Source of the DNA: Frankiales bacterium
GTDB taxonomy: Bacteria > Actinomycetota > Actinomycetes > S36-B12 > CAIYMF01
NCBI GenBank assembly: GCA_016125335.1
Contig: WGLY01000016.1
Span: 62,001-126,000, forward strand
Direction of reading: 5' to 3'
DNA: 64,000 nt
Of this stretch, positions 36,214 to 45,500 are shown piece after piece (position 1 is the stretch's first letter; each line of letters opens with the position of its first letter). The translations under genes and the position numbers were made by a program. The notes under the pieces were generated by a model. The model was not told where the DNA came from, searched no databases, and saw nothing but the letters and a program-made list of their open reading frames with translations.

Positions 36214-37086
36214 ATGACGACGCTCCCGCTCGCCGACGGCCGCACCCTCGACGTGAGGCGCACCGGCGACCCGTCGGCGCCCGCCCTCGTCTACCACCAC
36301 GGCACGCCGGGCAGCAGCCGCATCTCCGGCGTGCTCGAGCGGGCGGCCCTCGCGCGGGGCCTGCAGGTGGTGTCGTGGTCGCGTCCCGGCTACGCCGACA
36401 GCGCGCGCCGCCCGGGCCGCACCGTGGCCGACGTCGTCGACGACGCGGTCGAGGTGCTCGACGGGCTCGGCGTCGGCACGGCGGTCACGCTGGGCTGGTC
36501 CGGCGGCGGGCCGCACACCCTGGCGTGCGGCGCCCTGCGCCCGGACCGCTTCCGCGCGGTCGGCGTCATCGCGGGGGTCGCGCCGTTCGCGGAGTCGTGG
36601 GGCTCGCTCGCGTGGATCGAGGGCATGGGTCAGGACAACCACGACGAGTTCGGCGCGGCCGAGCGGGGCGAGGCGGCCCTGCGGGCCCACCTCGAGCCGC
36701 AGCAGCCGGTCCTCGCCCGGATCACCGCCGACCAGGTGGTCGAGTCGATGGCCTCGCTGCTGCCCGACGTCGACCGCGCCCACTGCACCGACGAGTTCGG
36801 CGACGACCTCGCCGCGATCATGCGCGACGCGGTGTCGGTGGGCGTCGACGGCTGGATCGACGACGACCTCGCGTTCGTGCGGCCGTGGGGGTTCGACCTC
36901 GCCGCGGTGGAGGTCCCGGTCTCGCTGTGGCAGGGCAGCGCGGACCTGATGGTGCCGTTCGCGCACGGCGGGTGGCTGGCCGAGCGGCTGCCCGACGTCC
37001 GGGCCCACCTGCTCGAGGGCGACGGGCACCTCTCGGTGCTCGTGGGCCGGATGGACGAGATCCTCGACGACCTCCTGCGCGCCTGA
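36214..37086 (+). CDS. Alpha/beta-hydrolase
   Basis: A 290-residue alpha/beta-fold hydrolase. YHHGTPGSSRISG near residue 28 forms the oxyanion hole, GWSGGGPHTLACG carries the nucleophile Ser 96, GSADLMVPFAHG near 245 the acid Asp, and EGDGHLSVL near 270 the His. The HGTPGSS opening is usual for esterase or epoxide-hydrolase-like members; the substrate is unknown. It sits between recG and rsmD with its own probable leaderless promoter. The gene could be a lineage-specific insertion in this locus. Confidence 0.87.
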   Translation: MTTLPLADGRTLDVRRTGDPSAPALVYHHGTPGSSRISGVLERAALARGLQVVSWSRPGYADSARRPGRTVADVVDDAVEVLDGLGVGTAVTLGWSGGGPHTLACGALRPDRFRAVGVIAGVAPFAESWGSLAWIEGMGQDNHDEFGAAERGEAALRAHLEPQQPVLARITADQVVESMASLLPDVDRAHCTDEFGDDLAAIMRDAVSVGVDGWIDDDLAFVRPWGFDLAAVEVPVSLWQGSADLMVPFAHGGWLAERLPDVRAHLLEGDGHLSVLVGRMDEILDDLLRA

Positions 37087-37099
37087 GCGGGCCGCGGCC

Positions 37100-37678
37100 G
37101 TGAGGATCGTGGCGGGGGCCGCCCGCGGGCGCCGGCTGACCCCGCCGGCGGCGGGCACGCGGCCTACCTCGGACCGTGTGCGCGAGGCCCTGTTCAGCGC
37201 GATCGAGTCGCGCCTGGGCGCCCTCGGCGGCCTGCGCGTGCTCGACCTCTACGCCGGGTCCGGCGCGGTGGGGCTCGAGGCCCTCTCGCGCGGCGCGGCG
37301 CACGTGCTGCTCGTGGAGCGCGACCGGGCCGCGGCGGAGGTGGTGCGCGCGAACGTGGCCGCGGTCGCGCTGCCCGGCGCCGAGCTCGTGCGCGGCGACG
37401 TGCGCAGCGTCGTCTCGCGCACGCCGCCGGCCGCCGCGCGGGCGCCGTACGACGTCGTGTTCGCCGACCCGCCCTACGAGGTCGCCGACGCCGAGGTGGT
37501 CGAGGTCCTGACGGCCCTGGGGGAGGGCGGCTGGCTCGACGACGGCTCGCTCGTGGTGGTGGAGCGTGCGCGCCGTGGCGAGGGCTTCGCCTGGCCGGCG
37601 GGGTTCGAGCCCCTGCGCGACCGCAGCTACGGCGGCACCGTCGTGAGGAGCGCCCTTTGGTACGGTCGCGGCGCCTGA
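37100..37678 (+). CDS. rsmD: 16S rRNA (guanine(966)-N2)-methyltransferase
   Basis: It methylates G966 (E. coli numbering) of 16S rRNA. The 192-residue protein opens [19 protein letters not shown], then RPTSDRVREALFSAI, the SAM-binding VLDLYAGSGAVGLEALSRGA near residue 48, and the catalytic DPPY in VVFADPPYEVADAE near 120. These are the standard RsmD signatures. GTG 37100 is the start. It is followed closely by coaD, the pairing seen in most bacteria. Confidence 0.94.
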   Translation: MRIVAGAARGRRLTPPAAGTRPTSDRVREALFSAIESRLGALGGLRVLDLYAGSGAVGLEALSRGAAHVLLVERDRAAAEVVRANVAAVALPGAELVRGDVRSVVSRTPPAAARAPYDVVFADPPYEVADAEVVEVLTALGEGGWLDDGSLVVVERARRGEGFAWPAGFEPLRDRSYGGTVVRSALWYGRGA

Positions 37679-37717
37679 GCCACCCGCTGCCGGGGTGTCC
37701 GCGAGGAGGTCGTGAGA

Positions 37718-38206
37718 GTGCGCAAGGCTGTCTGCCCCGGGTCGTTCGACCCGGTGACCAACGGGCACCTCGACGTGTTCGTGCGCGCCGCGGAGATCTT
37801 CGACGAGGTCACGGTCGCGGTCCTGATCAACAAGACCAAGAGCAGCCTGTTCACGGTCGAGGAGCGCATGGACATGCTCCGGGAGGTCGTGGCGCCCTAC
37901 CCCACGGTGGTCGTCGACTCCTTCCACGGCCTGCTGGTCGACTACTGCCGCGAGCACGAGATCCCGGCGATCGTGAAGGGGCTGCGGGCGGTCAGCGACT
38001 TCGACTACGAGCTGCAGATGGCGCAGATGAACCACCGGCTCGCGAAGATCGACACCGTCTTCATCAGCACCAACCCGCGCTACAGCTACCTGTCCTCGAG
38101 CCTGGTCAAGGAGGTGGCGACGTACGGTGGTGACGTGTCCGGGCTGGTCCCCGACTCCGTGCTCGCCCGGCTGACCGAGCGGGTGGGCGCGCGGCACGAC
38201 GGCTAG
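37718..38206 (+). CDS. coaD: Phosphopantetheine adenylyltransferase
   Basis: It makes dephospho-CoA from 4'-phosphopantetheine and ATP, the fourth step of CoA synthesis. The 162-residue protein opens [21 protein letters not shown] with the T/HxGH ATP-binding motif (TNGH). [16 protein letters not shown] follows, then the [20 protein letters not shown] block. GTG 37718 is preferred over GTG 37712, because AGGAGG at 37704-37709 lies 8 nt from the former and only 2 nt from the latter. It follows rsmD. Confidence 0.94.
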   Translation: MRKAVCPGSFDPVTNGHLDVFVRAAEIFDEVTVAVLINKTKSSLFTVEERMDMLREVVAPYPTVVVDSFHGLLVDYCREHEIPAIVKGLRAVSDFDYELQMAQMNHRLAKIDTVFISTNPRYSYLSSSLVKEVATYGGDVSGLVPDSVLARLTERVGARHDG

Positions 38207-38260
38207 CACCGGAGCAGCGGCGGACCCGCGCCCGGGCGCCCCTCACAGCGAAGGAACCAC

Positions 38261-38728
38261 GTGGACGTCCACGACAAGCTCGACGAGCTCTCCACCCTGG
38301 TGGAGGGCGCCCGCGCCATGCCGATGTCGGCGTCGTGCGTGGTCAACCGCGGGCAGGTGCTCGACCTGCTCGACGACGTGCGCGCCCTGCTGCCGCACTC
38401 GCTGGCGCAGGCCGACGACCTGCTCGGCAACCGCGAGGACATCGTCGCCGCCGCGCGCGAGGAGGCCGAGGGGATCCTCGCCGACGCCCGGCGGCACGCG
38501 GCCGAGATGGTGTCCGAGCACGAGGTCTACCGGGCCGCCGTCGCCGAGGCCGAGTCGGCCCGGATGCGCCGCGAGACCGACGACTACGTCGACGCCAAGC
38601 TGGCCAACTTCGAGGTGGCGCTGCACAAGACCATCGCCGCCGTGCAGAAGGGCCGGGACAAGATCCGCGGCCGGCACGACTTCGAGGAGCTGGCCGGGCA
38701 CGAGGACGACCGGCCGCTGCCGGGCTGA
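38261..38728 (+). CDS. DivIVA-like coiled-coil protein
   Basis: A 155-residue, largely helical, charged protein. It opens with VDVHDKLDELSTLVEGARAM, a helix pair, and has a long coiled-coil from about residue 60 to 130 (REDIVAAAREEAEGILADARRHAAEMV), similar to the Rv2927c-type proteins placed between coaD and yceD in many actinobacteria and sometimes called cell-division initiation or ATP-synthase-B-like. No catalytic motif is seen. GTG 38261 follows GAAGGAACCAC. A role in the cytoskeleton or cell pole is suggested by similarity to DivIVA helices, not shown. Confidence 0.75.
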   Translation: MDVHDKLDELSTLVEGARAMPMSASCVVNRGQVLDLLDDVRALLPHSLAQADDLLGNREDIVAAAREEAEGILADARRHAAEMVSEHEVYRAAVAEAESARMRRETDDYVDAKLANFEVALHKTIAAVQKGRDKIRGRHDFEELAGHEDDRPLPG

Positions 38729-38746
38729 GCCCGGCCGCGGACCGGT

Positions 38747-38776
38747 TTGGGCCGGACCGGCCCCCTCGGCTACCCT
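38747..38776 (+). promoter_or_regulatory. yceD-rpmF promoter
   Basis: TTGGGC (38747-38752) and TACCCT (38771-38776) are separated by 18 nt. ACCGGTTTGGG here is identical to the string at the tRNA-Gln promoter. Confidence 0.65.
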
Positions 38777-38833
38777 GGCGTGTCGGCCTGCATGAGGCCG
38801 AGCCCCACCGTGCCCGGCCCCGGAAGGCGTCAC

Positions 38834-39430
38834 CTGACCGCGATCGACCCCCGTTCCCCTCTCGTGCTCGACACCCGAGAGCTGGGACGACGTGCGGGGT
38901 CGATGAAGCAGGTGTCGCTCACCGTGCCGGCCCCGGAGGGGATCGGGATCATGTCGATCGGCGTGCCCCCGGGATCGGACATCGAGCTAGACCTCCGGCT
39001 CGAGTCGGTGATCGAGGGCGTCCTCGTGTCGGGGACGGCGACGGTGCAGCTGGCCGGCGAGTGCAGCCGCTGCCTGGACCCTGTCTCCGACGAGCTCGAG
39101 ATCGACCTGCAGGAGCTCTTCGTCTACGAGGAGACCGACGCGCGCGGTCGCCCGGTGGAGCCCGAGCAGGACGACGAGGAGGACGAGCAGTACCACGTGG
39201 TCGGGGATCACCTCGACCTCGAGCCGGTGCTGCGCGACGCGGTGGTGCTCGACCTGCCGCTCGCACCGGTGTGCCGGGAGGACTGCCCGGGGCTGTGCCC
39301 GCAGTGCGGGTTCCGCCTCGAGGAGGACCCGGGCCACCAGCACGACGTGATCGACCCGCGGTGGGCCGCCCTCGGCGCCCTCGGCACGGTCGGGCAGACA
39401 GAGATCGGTACCGAGAAGGAAGAGGGCTGA
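38834..39430 (+). CDS. DUF177 (YceD) family protein, probable CTG start
   Basis: About 198 residues. PLVLDTRELGRRAGSMKQVSLTVPAPEGIG is the usual actinobacterial opening of this family. A zinc-binding pair follows: CSRC near residue 75, and CREDCPGLCPQCG near 150. YceD is linked to rRNA processing and always precedes rpmF. The start is unusual: the in-frame ATG 38792 and GTG 38780 lack ribosome-binding sites and would precede the conserved region by 15-20 residues, whereas CTG 38834 has GGAAGG 6 nt upstream and gives MTAIDPRSPLVLDT. The CTG start is an inference. Confidence 0.8.
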   Translation: MTAIDPRSPLVLDTRELGRRAGSMKQVSLTVPAPEGIGIMSIGVPPGSDIELDLRLESVIEGVLVSGTATVQLAGECSRCLDPVSDELEIDLQELFVYEETDARGRPVEPEQDDEEDEQYHVVGDHLDLEPVLRDAVVLDLPLAPVCREDCPGLCPQCGFRLEEDPGHQHDVIDPRWAALGALGTVGQTEIGTEKEEG

Positions 39431-39435
39431 GGGCC

Positions 39436-39612
39436 ATGGCCGTCCCCAAGCGGAAGACCTCGCGCAGCAACACGCGCCACCGCCGTTCGCAGTGGAAGGC
39501 GAAGCTGCCGCAGATCAACAAGGTGGTGCGCAACGGCCGCGTCGAGTTCGTGGTGCCCCACCGCGTCGACGTCGACGGCGAGTACAACGGCCGCCAGGTC
39601 CTCGACGTCTGA
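39436..39612 (+). CDS. rpmF: 50S ribosomal protein L32
   Basis: A 58-residue ribosomal protein, MAVPKRKTSRSNTRHRRSQW then a second half ending in EYNGRQVLDV. The four zinc-binding cysteines of the C+ type of L32 are absent: there is no Cys in the whole protein. It is therefore the zinc-independent form. It starts at ATG 39436, 5 nt after the yceD stop, in the conserved yceD-rpmF operon. Confidence 0.95.
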   Translation: MAVPKRKTSRSNTRHRRSQWKAKLPQINKVVRNGRVEFVVPHRVDVDGEYNGRQVLDV

Positions 39613-39673
39613 GCCGGGCCACCGCCCGGGCCGCGGACCCGCGAGCACCGCGGGCACCGCGCCGCACACCTCC

Positions 39674-39712
39674 CACGACACCGGAGCGCCCCCGGGGCGA
39701 GCCGGTGTCGTG
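39674..39712 (+). terminator. Terminator after rpmF
   Basis: CACGACACCGG (39674-39684) and CCGGTGTCGTG (39702-39712) form a perfect 11-bp stem around a GC-rich 17-nt loop. It ends the yceD-rpmF operon, without a U-tract. Confidence 0.75.
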
Positions 39713-39776
39713 GCGTGTCCGGGCCCCGGCGCCGCCCGCCCGGGCGACCCGCGAGGTGGGCGGCCGGGTGTCCGGC

Positions 39777-39782
39777 TAGCGT
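39777..39782 (+). promoter_or_regulatory. -10 element of the acyl-carrier-like gene
   Basis: TAGCGT ends 7 nt before ATG 39790, suggesting a leaderless transcript that continues into rnc and mutM. Confidence 0.45.
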
Positions 39783-39789
39783 GACCCCC

Positions 39790-40056
39790 ATGACCGGCAG
39801 GACCGACCCGACGCTCGACGTCGCGGCCCGGGCCCTCGCGGTCGTGCTCGACCTCCAGGCCGACGACCTGCGGGCAGACAGCCCGCTCGACGACCTGGGT
39901 GCCGACTCGATCGCCCGGGTGCTGTGGGCCGACGCCGTCGAGGACCAGACCGCAGCCGCGGGGAGCCCGCTCGTCGTCGACGACGACGCCGCGCTCGCCA
40001 CGGCCACCACGCTCGGCGACCTCGCCGCCCGCCTCGCCCCGGCGGGTGGACGGTGA
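39790..40056 (+). CDS. Divergent acyl carrier protein-like protein
   Basis: An 88-residue acidic protein with ACP-like layout. [13 protein letters not shown] matches the 4'-phosphopantetheine attachment site, with Ser 40 in DSI instead of the common DSL. The helix-2 region (WADAVED) and the final [13 protein letters not shown] fit the fold. Primary fatty-acid ACPs usually have DSLDxVEL, so this one is divergent; it could serve a special pathway or be a degenerate copy. It overlaps rnc (GTGA), where many bacteria have acpP. If Ser 40 is modified it depends on a phosphopantetheinyl transferase not in the window. Confidence 0.72.
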   Translation: MTGRTDPTLDVAARALAVVLDLQADDLRADSPLDDLGADSIARVLWADAVEDQTAAAGSPLVVDDDAALATATTLGDLAARLAPAGGR

Positions 40057-40790
40057 CCGCGGCCGTCCCGCTCGACCCGTCGCGCCCCCCGCTGGACGAC
40101 CTCACCGACCGCCTGGGCGTCGCGGTCGACGGCGAGCTGCTGCAGCGGGCGCTCACCCACCGCTCGTTCGCGTACGAGAACGGCGGGCTGCCCACCAACG
40201 AGCGGCTGGAGTTCCTCGGCGACTCCGTGCTGGGCCTCGTGGTGACCGACACCCTCTACCGCACCCACCCGGACCTGCCCGAGGGCCAGCTGGCCAAGCT
40301 GCGGGCGGCGGTGGTCAACGCCAAGGCGCTGGCCGGCATCGGCCGGGGGCTGCGCCTGGGGGAGCACCTCCTGCTGGGCCGCGGCGAGGAGACCACCGGC
40401 GGGCGCGACAAGTCCTCGATCGTCGCCGACACCGTCGAGGCGGTCATCGGCGCGGTCTACCTCGACCGCGGCCTCGAGGTCGCCACCGGGCTCGTCCACC
40501 GGCTGTTCGACCCGCTCATCGCGGAGTCCGCCGGGCTCGGGGCCGGCCTGGACTGGAAGACCAGCCTCCAGGAGCTGTGCGCCGCCCGGTCCTACGGCGT
40601 GCCGGAGTACGTCGTCGACGAGAGCGGCCCGGACCACGCCAAGTCCTTCCGCGCGCGGGTGCGGGTCAACGGCGCGCTCTACGGCGACGGCCGGGGCCGC
40701 AGCAAGAAGGAGGCCGAGCAGCAGGCCGCGTCCACCGCGTACGCGGAGCTCCAGGACGCCGACGACCCGCCGGCCGCCGAGGGCGCGTAG
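40053..40790 (+). CDS. rnc: Ribonuclease III
   Basis: It cleaves double-stranded RNA in rRNA processing and mRNA turnover. The 245-residue protein has the RNase III signature [21 protein letters not shown] near residue 50, with the catalytic Glu and Asp, and [22 protein letters not shown] near 118 with the second acid pair. The C-terminal dsRNA-binding domain (about 165-235) ends [19 protein letters not shown] 40053 overlaps the stop codon of the ACP-like gene by four bases. The next gene, mutM, starts immediately after the stop. Confidence 0.95.
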   Translation: MTAAVPLDPSRPPLDDLTDRLGVAVDGELLQRALTHRSFAYENGGLPTNERLEFLGDSVLGLVVTDTLYRTHPDLPEGQLAKLRAAVVNAKALAGIGRGLRLGEHLLLGRGEETTGGRDKSSIVADTVEAVIGAVYLDRGLEVATGLVHRLFDPLIAESAGLGAGLDWKTSLQELCAARSYGVPEYVVDESGPDHAKSFRARVRVNGALYGDGRGRSKKEAEQQAASTAYAELQDADDPPAAEGA

Positions 40791-41663
40791 GTGCCCGAGC
40801 TCCCCGAGGTCGAGGTGGTCCGCCGCGGCCTGGACCGCTGGGTGTCCGGCCGGACCGTCGCCGAGGCCGAGGTGCGCCACCCGCGCGCCGCGCGCCGGCA
40901 CCCCGCCGGCGGCGCCGACCTCGCGGCGAGGCTCGTCGGGCGCACCGTGGCCGGCGCCAGCCGCCGCGGCAAGTACCTGTGGCTGCCCCTCGACGGCCGC
41001 GACGTGGCGCTCGTGGCGCACCTGGGGATGAGCGGCCAGCTGCTCGTGCAGCCGCCCGACGCGCCGGCCGAGACCCACCTGCGGGCGCGGGTGGCGTTCA
41101 CCGACGGGGGCCGCGAGCTGCGCTTCGTGGACCAGCGCACCTTCGGCGGGCTGATGCTCGACCCGCTCGTGCCGGACGACCGCGGCGGCGCGGTGCCGGC
41201 GTCGGTGGCCCACATCGCGCGCGACCCGCTCGACCCGGACTTCGACGACGACGCGTGGGTGCGCCGGCTGCGCGCCCGGCGCACCGGGCTCAAGCGGGCC
41301 CTGCTCGACCAGACCCTGGCCTCGGGCATCGGCAACATCTACGCCGACGAGGCCCTCTGGCGGGCCCGGCTGCACTGGGCGGCACCCACGGACGCCCTCG
41401 CCCCGGCACGCGCCCGCGAGCTGCTCGGCCACGCTCGCGACGTGATGGGGGAGGCCCTGGCGCAGGGCGGCACGTCCTTCGACGCGCTCTACGTCAACGT
41501 CAACGGCGAGTCCGGCTGGTTCGACCGCTCCCTCGCCGCCTACGGGCAGGCCGACCGCCCGTGCCCTCGGTGCGGTCGCCCGATCGTGCGCGAGCCGTTC
41601 ATGAACCGCTCGTCCTACCGGTGCCCGCGGTGCCAGCGCACCCCCAGGGCCCCGCGCCCGTGA
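40791..41663 (+). CDS. mutM: Formamidopyrimidine-DNA glycosylase
   Basis: It removes 8-oxoguanine and formamidopyrimidines and nicks the abasic site. The 290-residue protein begins with the catalytic Pro ([13 protein letters not shown]) after the GTG-encoded Met, has the Lys in [10 protein letters not shown] near residue 62, and the [11 protein letters not shown] helix-two-turn-helix segment near 183. It ends with a zinc finger, CPRCGRPI ... YRCPRCQRT. All functional residues are present. It follows rnc without a gap and overlaps the next gene by four bases. Confidence 0.95.
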   Translation: MPELPEVEVVRRGLDRWVSGRTVAEAEVRHPRAARRHPAGGADLAARLVGRTVAGASRRGKYLWLPLDGRDVALVAHLGMSGQLLVQPPDAPAETHLRARVAFTDGGRELRFVDQRTFGGLMLDPLVPDDRGGAVPASVAHIARDPLDPDFDDDAWVRRLRARRTGLKRALLDQTLASGIGNIYADEALWRARLHWAAPTDALAPARARELLGHARDVMGEALAQGGTSFDALYVNVNGESGWFDRSLAAYGQADRPCPRCGRPIVREPFMNRSSYRCPRCQRTPRAPRP

Positions 41664-41968
41664 GCGCGCCGGGCACCCGCGGCGGGCCGCCGGCCGAGGG
41701 CCCGGCCCGGGTCACGGCGTGGGTGAGCGGGCGGGTGCAGGGGGTGGGGTTCCGGTGGTGGACCCGCGCCCGCGCGCTCGAGCTGGGGCTGACCGGCTGG
41801 GCCCGCAACCTCGACGACGGCCGGGTGGAGGTGGTGGCCGAGGGCCCGGTGGAGGGCTGCCGCGCGCTGCTCGTCGCGCTGCGCTCCGGCACGACGCCGG
41901 GGTTCGTGGCCACGGTCACCGAGCGGTGGTCGGCGCCGCGCGGCGAGACCGGGTTCCGGGAGCGCTGA
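41660..41968 (+). CDS. Acylphosphatase
   Basis: A 102-residue protein; residues about 16-102 are the acylphosphatase fold. [16 protein letters not shown] contains the catalytic Arg (VGFRWW) and [18 protein letters not shown] the catalytic Asn. It hydrolyses carboxyl-phosphate bonds such as acetyl phosphate. GTG 41660 overlaps the mutM stop. The first 15 residues are Gly/Pro-rich and not part of the domain. mutM, this gene and the small coiled-coil gene lead into smc, a common actinobacterial order. Confidence 0.9.
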   Translation: MSAPGTRGGPPAEGPARVTAWVSGRVQGVGFRWWTRARALELGLTGWARNLDDGRVEVVAEGPVEGCRALLVALRSGTTPGFVATVTERWSAPRGETGFRER

Positions 41969-42010
41969 GCGGGCCGTCACCGGTGTGACGCAGCAGGCGG
42001 TCCCGCCGGG

Positions 42011-42040
42011 TTGACGCTGCGGGAGCGCCGCTGTCACCCT
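42011..42040 (+). promoter_or_regulatory. Promoter upstream of the small coiled-coil gene
   Basis: TTGACG (42011-42016) and CACCCT (42035-42040) are separated by 18 nt. The first gene downstream starts at 42159, so the transcript would have an untranslated leader of about 110 nt; I see no known RNA family in it. Confidence 0.5.
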
Positions 42041-42158
42041 GAGTGTCGAGGCCGCCTGCGACAGCGCGGCCGACGCATCCGTACCTCGCGCCGGTGACGG
42101 CGCACCGGTCGCGCGCCCGTCCGGCGCCCTGAACGAGACACGTGTCGAGGGAGACCCG

Positions 42159-42371
42159 ATGTCCAAGGCGATCTACGGCCACCTGGGCGGTCCGGACGCC
42201 CAGCTCCTCGCCGAGGTGGCGCGGCTGCGCCGCCGGGTCCGTGAGCTCGAGGAGCAGGTCGCGGCCCACGAGGCCGACCTCGCGGTGGGCGCCGACGTCG
42301 TGGCGCTGCGCGACGCCGACCTCGACCACGCGCTGCGCGAGCTCGGCACCGCCGAGCCGGCCCTGACCTGA
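42159..42371 (+). CDS. Small conserved coiled-coil protein upstream of smc
   Basis: A 70-residue acidic protein, MSKAIYGHLGGPDAQLLAEV followed by a heptad-like helix (RLRRRVRELEEQVAAHEADL) and an Ala/Asp-rich end. I recall similar MSKAIYGHxGGPD proteins in other actinobacteria, usually near smc, with no known function. It starts at ATG 42159 behind GAGGGAG. It might bind DNA or a chromosome-segregation factor given its neighbour, but there is no direct evidence. Confidence 0.7.
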   Translation: MSKAIYGHLGGPDAQLLAEVARLRRRVRELEEQVAAHEADLAVGADVVALRDADLDHALRELGTAEPALT

Positions 42372-42442
42372 GGCCCCCGTCCGGCCCGCTGCCCACCACC
42401 CGACCGGTGTGGCGCGGCAGCCGCGCGCCCGGGCCGCGAGGG

Positions 42443-42448
42443 TAGGGT
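42443..42448 (+). promoter_or_regulatory. smc -10 element
   Basis: TAGGGT lies 63 nt before the smc TTG start. No clear -35 is seen. Confidence 0.45.
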
Positions 42449-42511
42449 GAGGGCTCTTCCCCGGACGCACGCCCCACACCCGTAGCCGCCGACGCGCCTG
42501 GAGTTCCTCTC

Positions 42512-45500
42512 TTGCACCTCAAGAGCCTCACCCTGCGCGGATTCAAGTCCTTCGCGTCGTCCACCACGCTGCACTTCGAGCCGGGGATCACCTGCGTCGT
42601 CGGCCCGAACGGGTCCGGCAAGTCCAACGTCGTGGACGCGATCGCGTGGGTCATGGGCGAGCAGGGCGCCAAGAGCCTGCGCGGCGGCAAGATGGAGGAC
42701 GTCATCTTCGCCGGCACCGCCGGCCGCCCGCCCCTGGGCCGGGCCGAGGTCCTGCTCACCATCGACAACCACGACGGCGTCCTGCCGATCGAGTACGCCG
42801 AGGTCACGATCTCGCGGACGATGTTCCGCAACGGCGGCTCGGAGTACGCCATCAACGGCGCCCCGTGCCGGCTGCTCGACGTCCAGGAGCTGCTCTCCGA
42901 CTCGGGCATCGGGCGCGAGATGCACGTCATCGTCGGGCAGGGGAAGCTCGACGACATCCTCTCCGCCTCCCCCGAGGAGCGCCGCGGGTTCATCGAGGAG
43001 GCTGCCGGCGTCCTCAAGCACCGCAAGCGCAAGGAGAAGGCGCTGCGCAAGCTCGAGTCGATGCAGGCCAACCTCACCCGCCTGCAGGACCTGACGAGCG
43101 AGCTGCGCCGCCAGCTCAAGCCCTTGGGCAAGCAGGCCGAGGTGGCCCGGCGCGCCGCGGTGATCCAGGCCGACGTCCGCGACTCCCGGCTGCGCCTGCT
43201 CGCCGACGACCTCGTCACCCTGCGCGAGGCGCTCGAGCAGGAGGTCGCCGACGAGTCCGCGCTGCGCGAGCGGCGCGCCGAGGTCGAGGCCGAGCTCGCC
43301 GGCGCCACCGCGCGCGAGGCCGTGCTCGAGGCCGAGATCGCCGACGAGGCGCCGACGCTCGCCCGCGCCCAGGAGACCTGGTACCGGCTCTCGAGCCTGC
43401 GCGAGCGGGTGCGCAGCACCGCGGACCTCGCGAGCGAGCGCGTGCGCCACCTCGAGCCCGAGCCGGAGGAGGAGCGCCGCGGGCGCGACCCCGAGGAGCT
43501 CGAGGCCGAGGCGCACGAGGTCCGCGAGCAGGAGGCCGCGCTCGCCCGGCAGGTGGCCGCCGACCGCGACGTGCTGGCCGCGGCCGTCTCGGCGCGGGCC
43601 CAGGCCGAGGCCGACCACGCCGCCGAGGAGCGCCGGCTGGCCGCGCTCGTGCGGGCGGCCGCCGACCGGCGCGAGGGCCTGGTGCGGCTCACCGGCCAGG
43701 TGCACGCGGCCACGTCGCGGCTCGAGGCGCGTGCCGCCGAGGTCGAGCGGCTGACCGCGCAGCACGCCGACGCGCGCGCCCGCGCGGACCGCGCGACCGC
43801 CGACTTCCACGCCCTCGAGTCCCAGGTGGCCGGCCTCGACGAGGGCGAGGTGGGGCTCGACGAGGAGCACGAGCTCGCCGCCGCCGCGCTCGCCGAGGTG
43901 GAGGCCCGGGTCGAGGCGCTGCGGCTCGAGGAGCAGGAGGCCGAGCGGGAGCGCCACGCGCTCACCGCCCGGGTCGAGGCGCTCGAGCTCGGCCTCGCCC
44001 GCAAGGACGGCGGCGCCGCGCTGCTCGCCGCAGGCGAGCGGCTCTCCGGGGTCCTGGGCACCGTGGCCGCGCTGGTGCATGTGGAGCCCGGCTTCGAGGC
44101 GGCGGTGTCCGCCGCGCTCGGGCCCCTGGCCGACGCCGTCGCGGTCGGCACGGTCGACCACGCCGTCGACGCGCTCACCCTGCTCAAGGACGACGACGCC
44201 GGGCGGGCCGCGCTGCTCGTGGGCGGAGCCGGGGCGCCGGACCGCTCGGCCTGGCCGGCCCTGCCGCCGGGCGCCCGCTGGGCGGTCGACCTCGTGCGCG
44301 CGCCCGACGCGCTGGCCGGCTCGGTGGCCGTGGCGCTCGCGCGCGTGGCCGTCGTCGACGACCTCGCCACGGCCCGGGCGCTGGCCCGCCAGGACGTCGT
44401 CGCGGTCACCCGCGCCGGCGACCTCGTGTCCGCCGGGGTGGTGCACGGCGGCTCGTCGTCGGCGCCCTCGCTGCTCGAGGTGCAGGCGGCGGTCGACGAG
44501 GCGCGCGAGTTCCTCGAGCGCGCCGGCCACCGCTGCGAGCGCGTGCGCTTCGAGCTCGGCGGGGCGGCGTCGGCGCTGCACGCGGCGCAGGAGCGCGTCG
44601 AGGCGGCGCTCGCCCGCCTGCACGAGTCCGACGCCCGGATGGCCGCCGTCGCCGAGCAGCTCGGCCAGCTCGGCTCCGCGGCCCGGGCGGCGGCGGGCGA
44701 GGCCGACCGGCTCGCCGCGGCGATCGCCTCGGCCACCGCCGCGAAGGACGCCGACCAGGCCACCCACGACGAGCTGTCGGCCCGGCTCGCCGCCGCGGAG
44801 GCGGCCCCGTCCGACGACGAGCCCTCCACCGACGAGCGCGACCGGCTCGGCGGGCTCGCCGTCGCGGCGCGTCAGGCCGAGGTCGACGCCCGGCTCGCGG
44901 TGCGCACGGGGGAGGAGCGCGCCCGTGCGCTGTCCGGCCGGGCGGAGTCCCTCGAGCGGGCCGCGACGGCCGAGCGGGCCGCCCGGGCCGCCTCGGTGCA
45001 GCGGCGCGAGTCCCGCGCGCGGGCGGCGGCGGTGGCCACGGCCGTCGCGGCCGGTGCCCGCGCCACGCTCGCACGGCTCGAGGTGTCGCTGGCCATCGCC
45101 TCCAGCGAGCGCGAGGACGCCGAGCGCGCCCGCACGCGCCGGGAGGGCGAGCTGCTCGCGCTGCGGGGCCGCACCCGTGAGCTGCAGACCGAGCTCGAGT
45201 CGCTCACGTCGTCCGTGCACCGCGACGAGATGGCCCGCGCCGAGCAGCGGCTGCGCATCGAGGCCATCGAGGGCAAGGCGATGGAGGACCACGGCGTCGA
45301 CGCCGAGACCCTCGAGGCCGAGTACGGCCCGGACGTGCTCGTCCCGCCGTCCGCGGTGGCCCCGGGCGACGAGGTCCACCCCGACGAGCCGGAGCCGGCG
45401 GCGTACCCCTACGTGCGTGCCGAGCAGGAGAAGCGGCTGCGCAGCGCCGAGAAGTCCCTGGCGCTGCTGGGCAAGGTCAACCCGCTCGCCCTGGAGGAGT

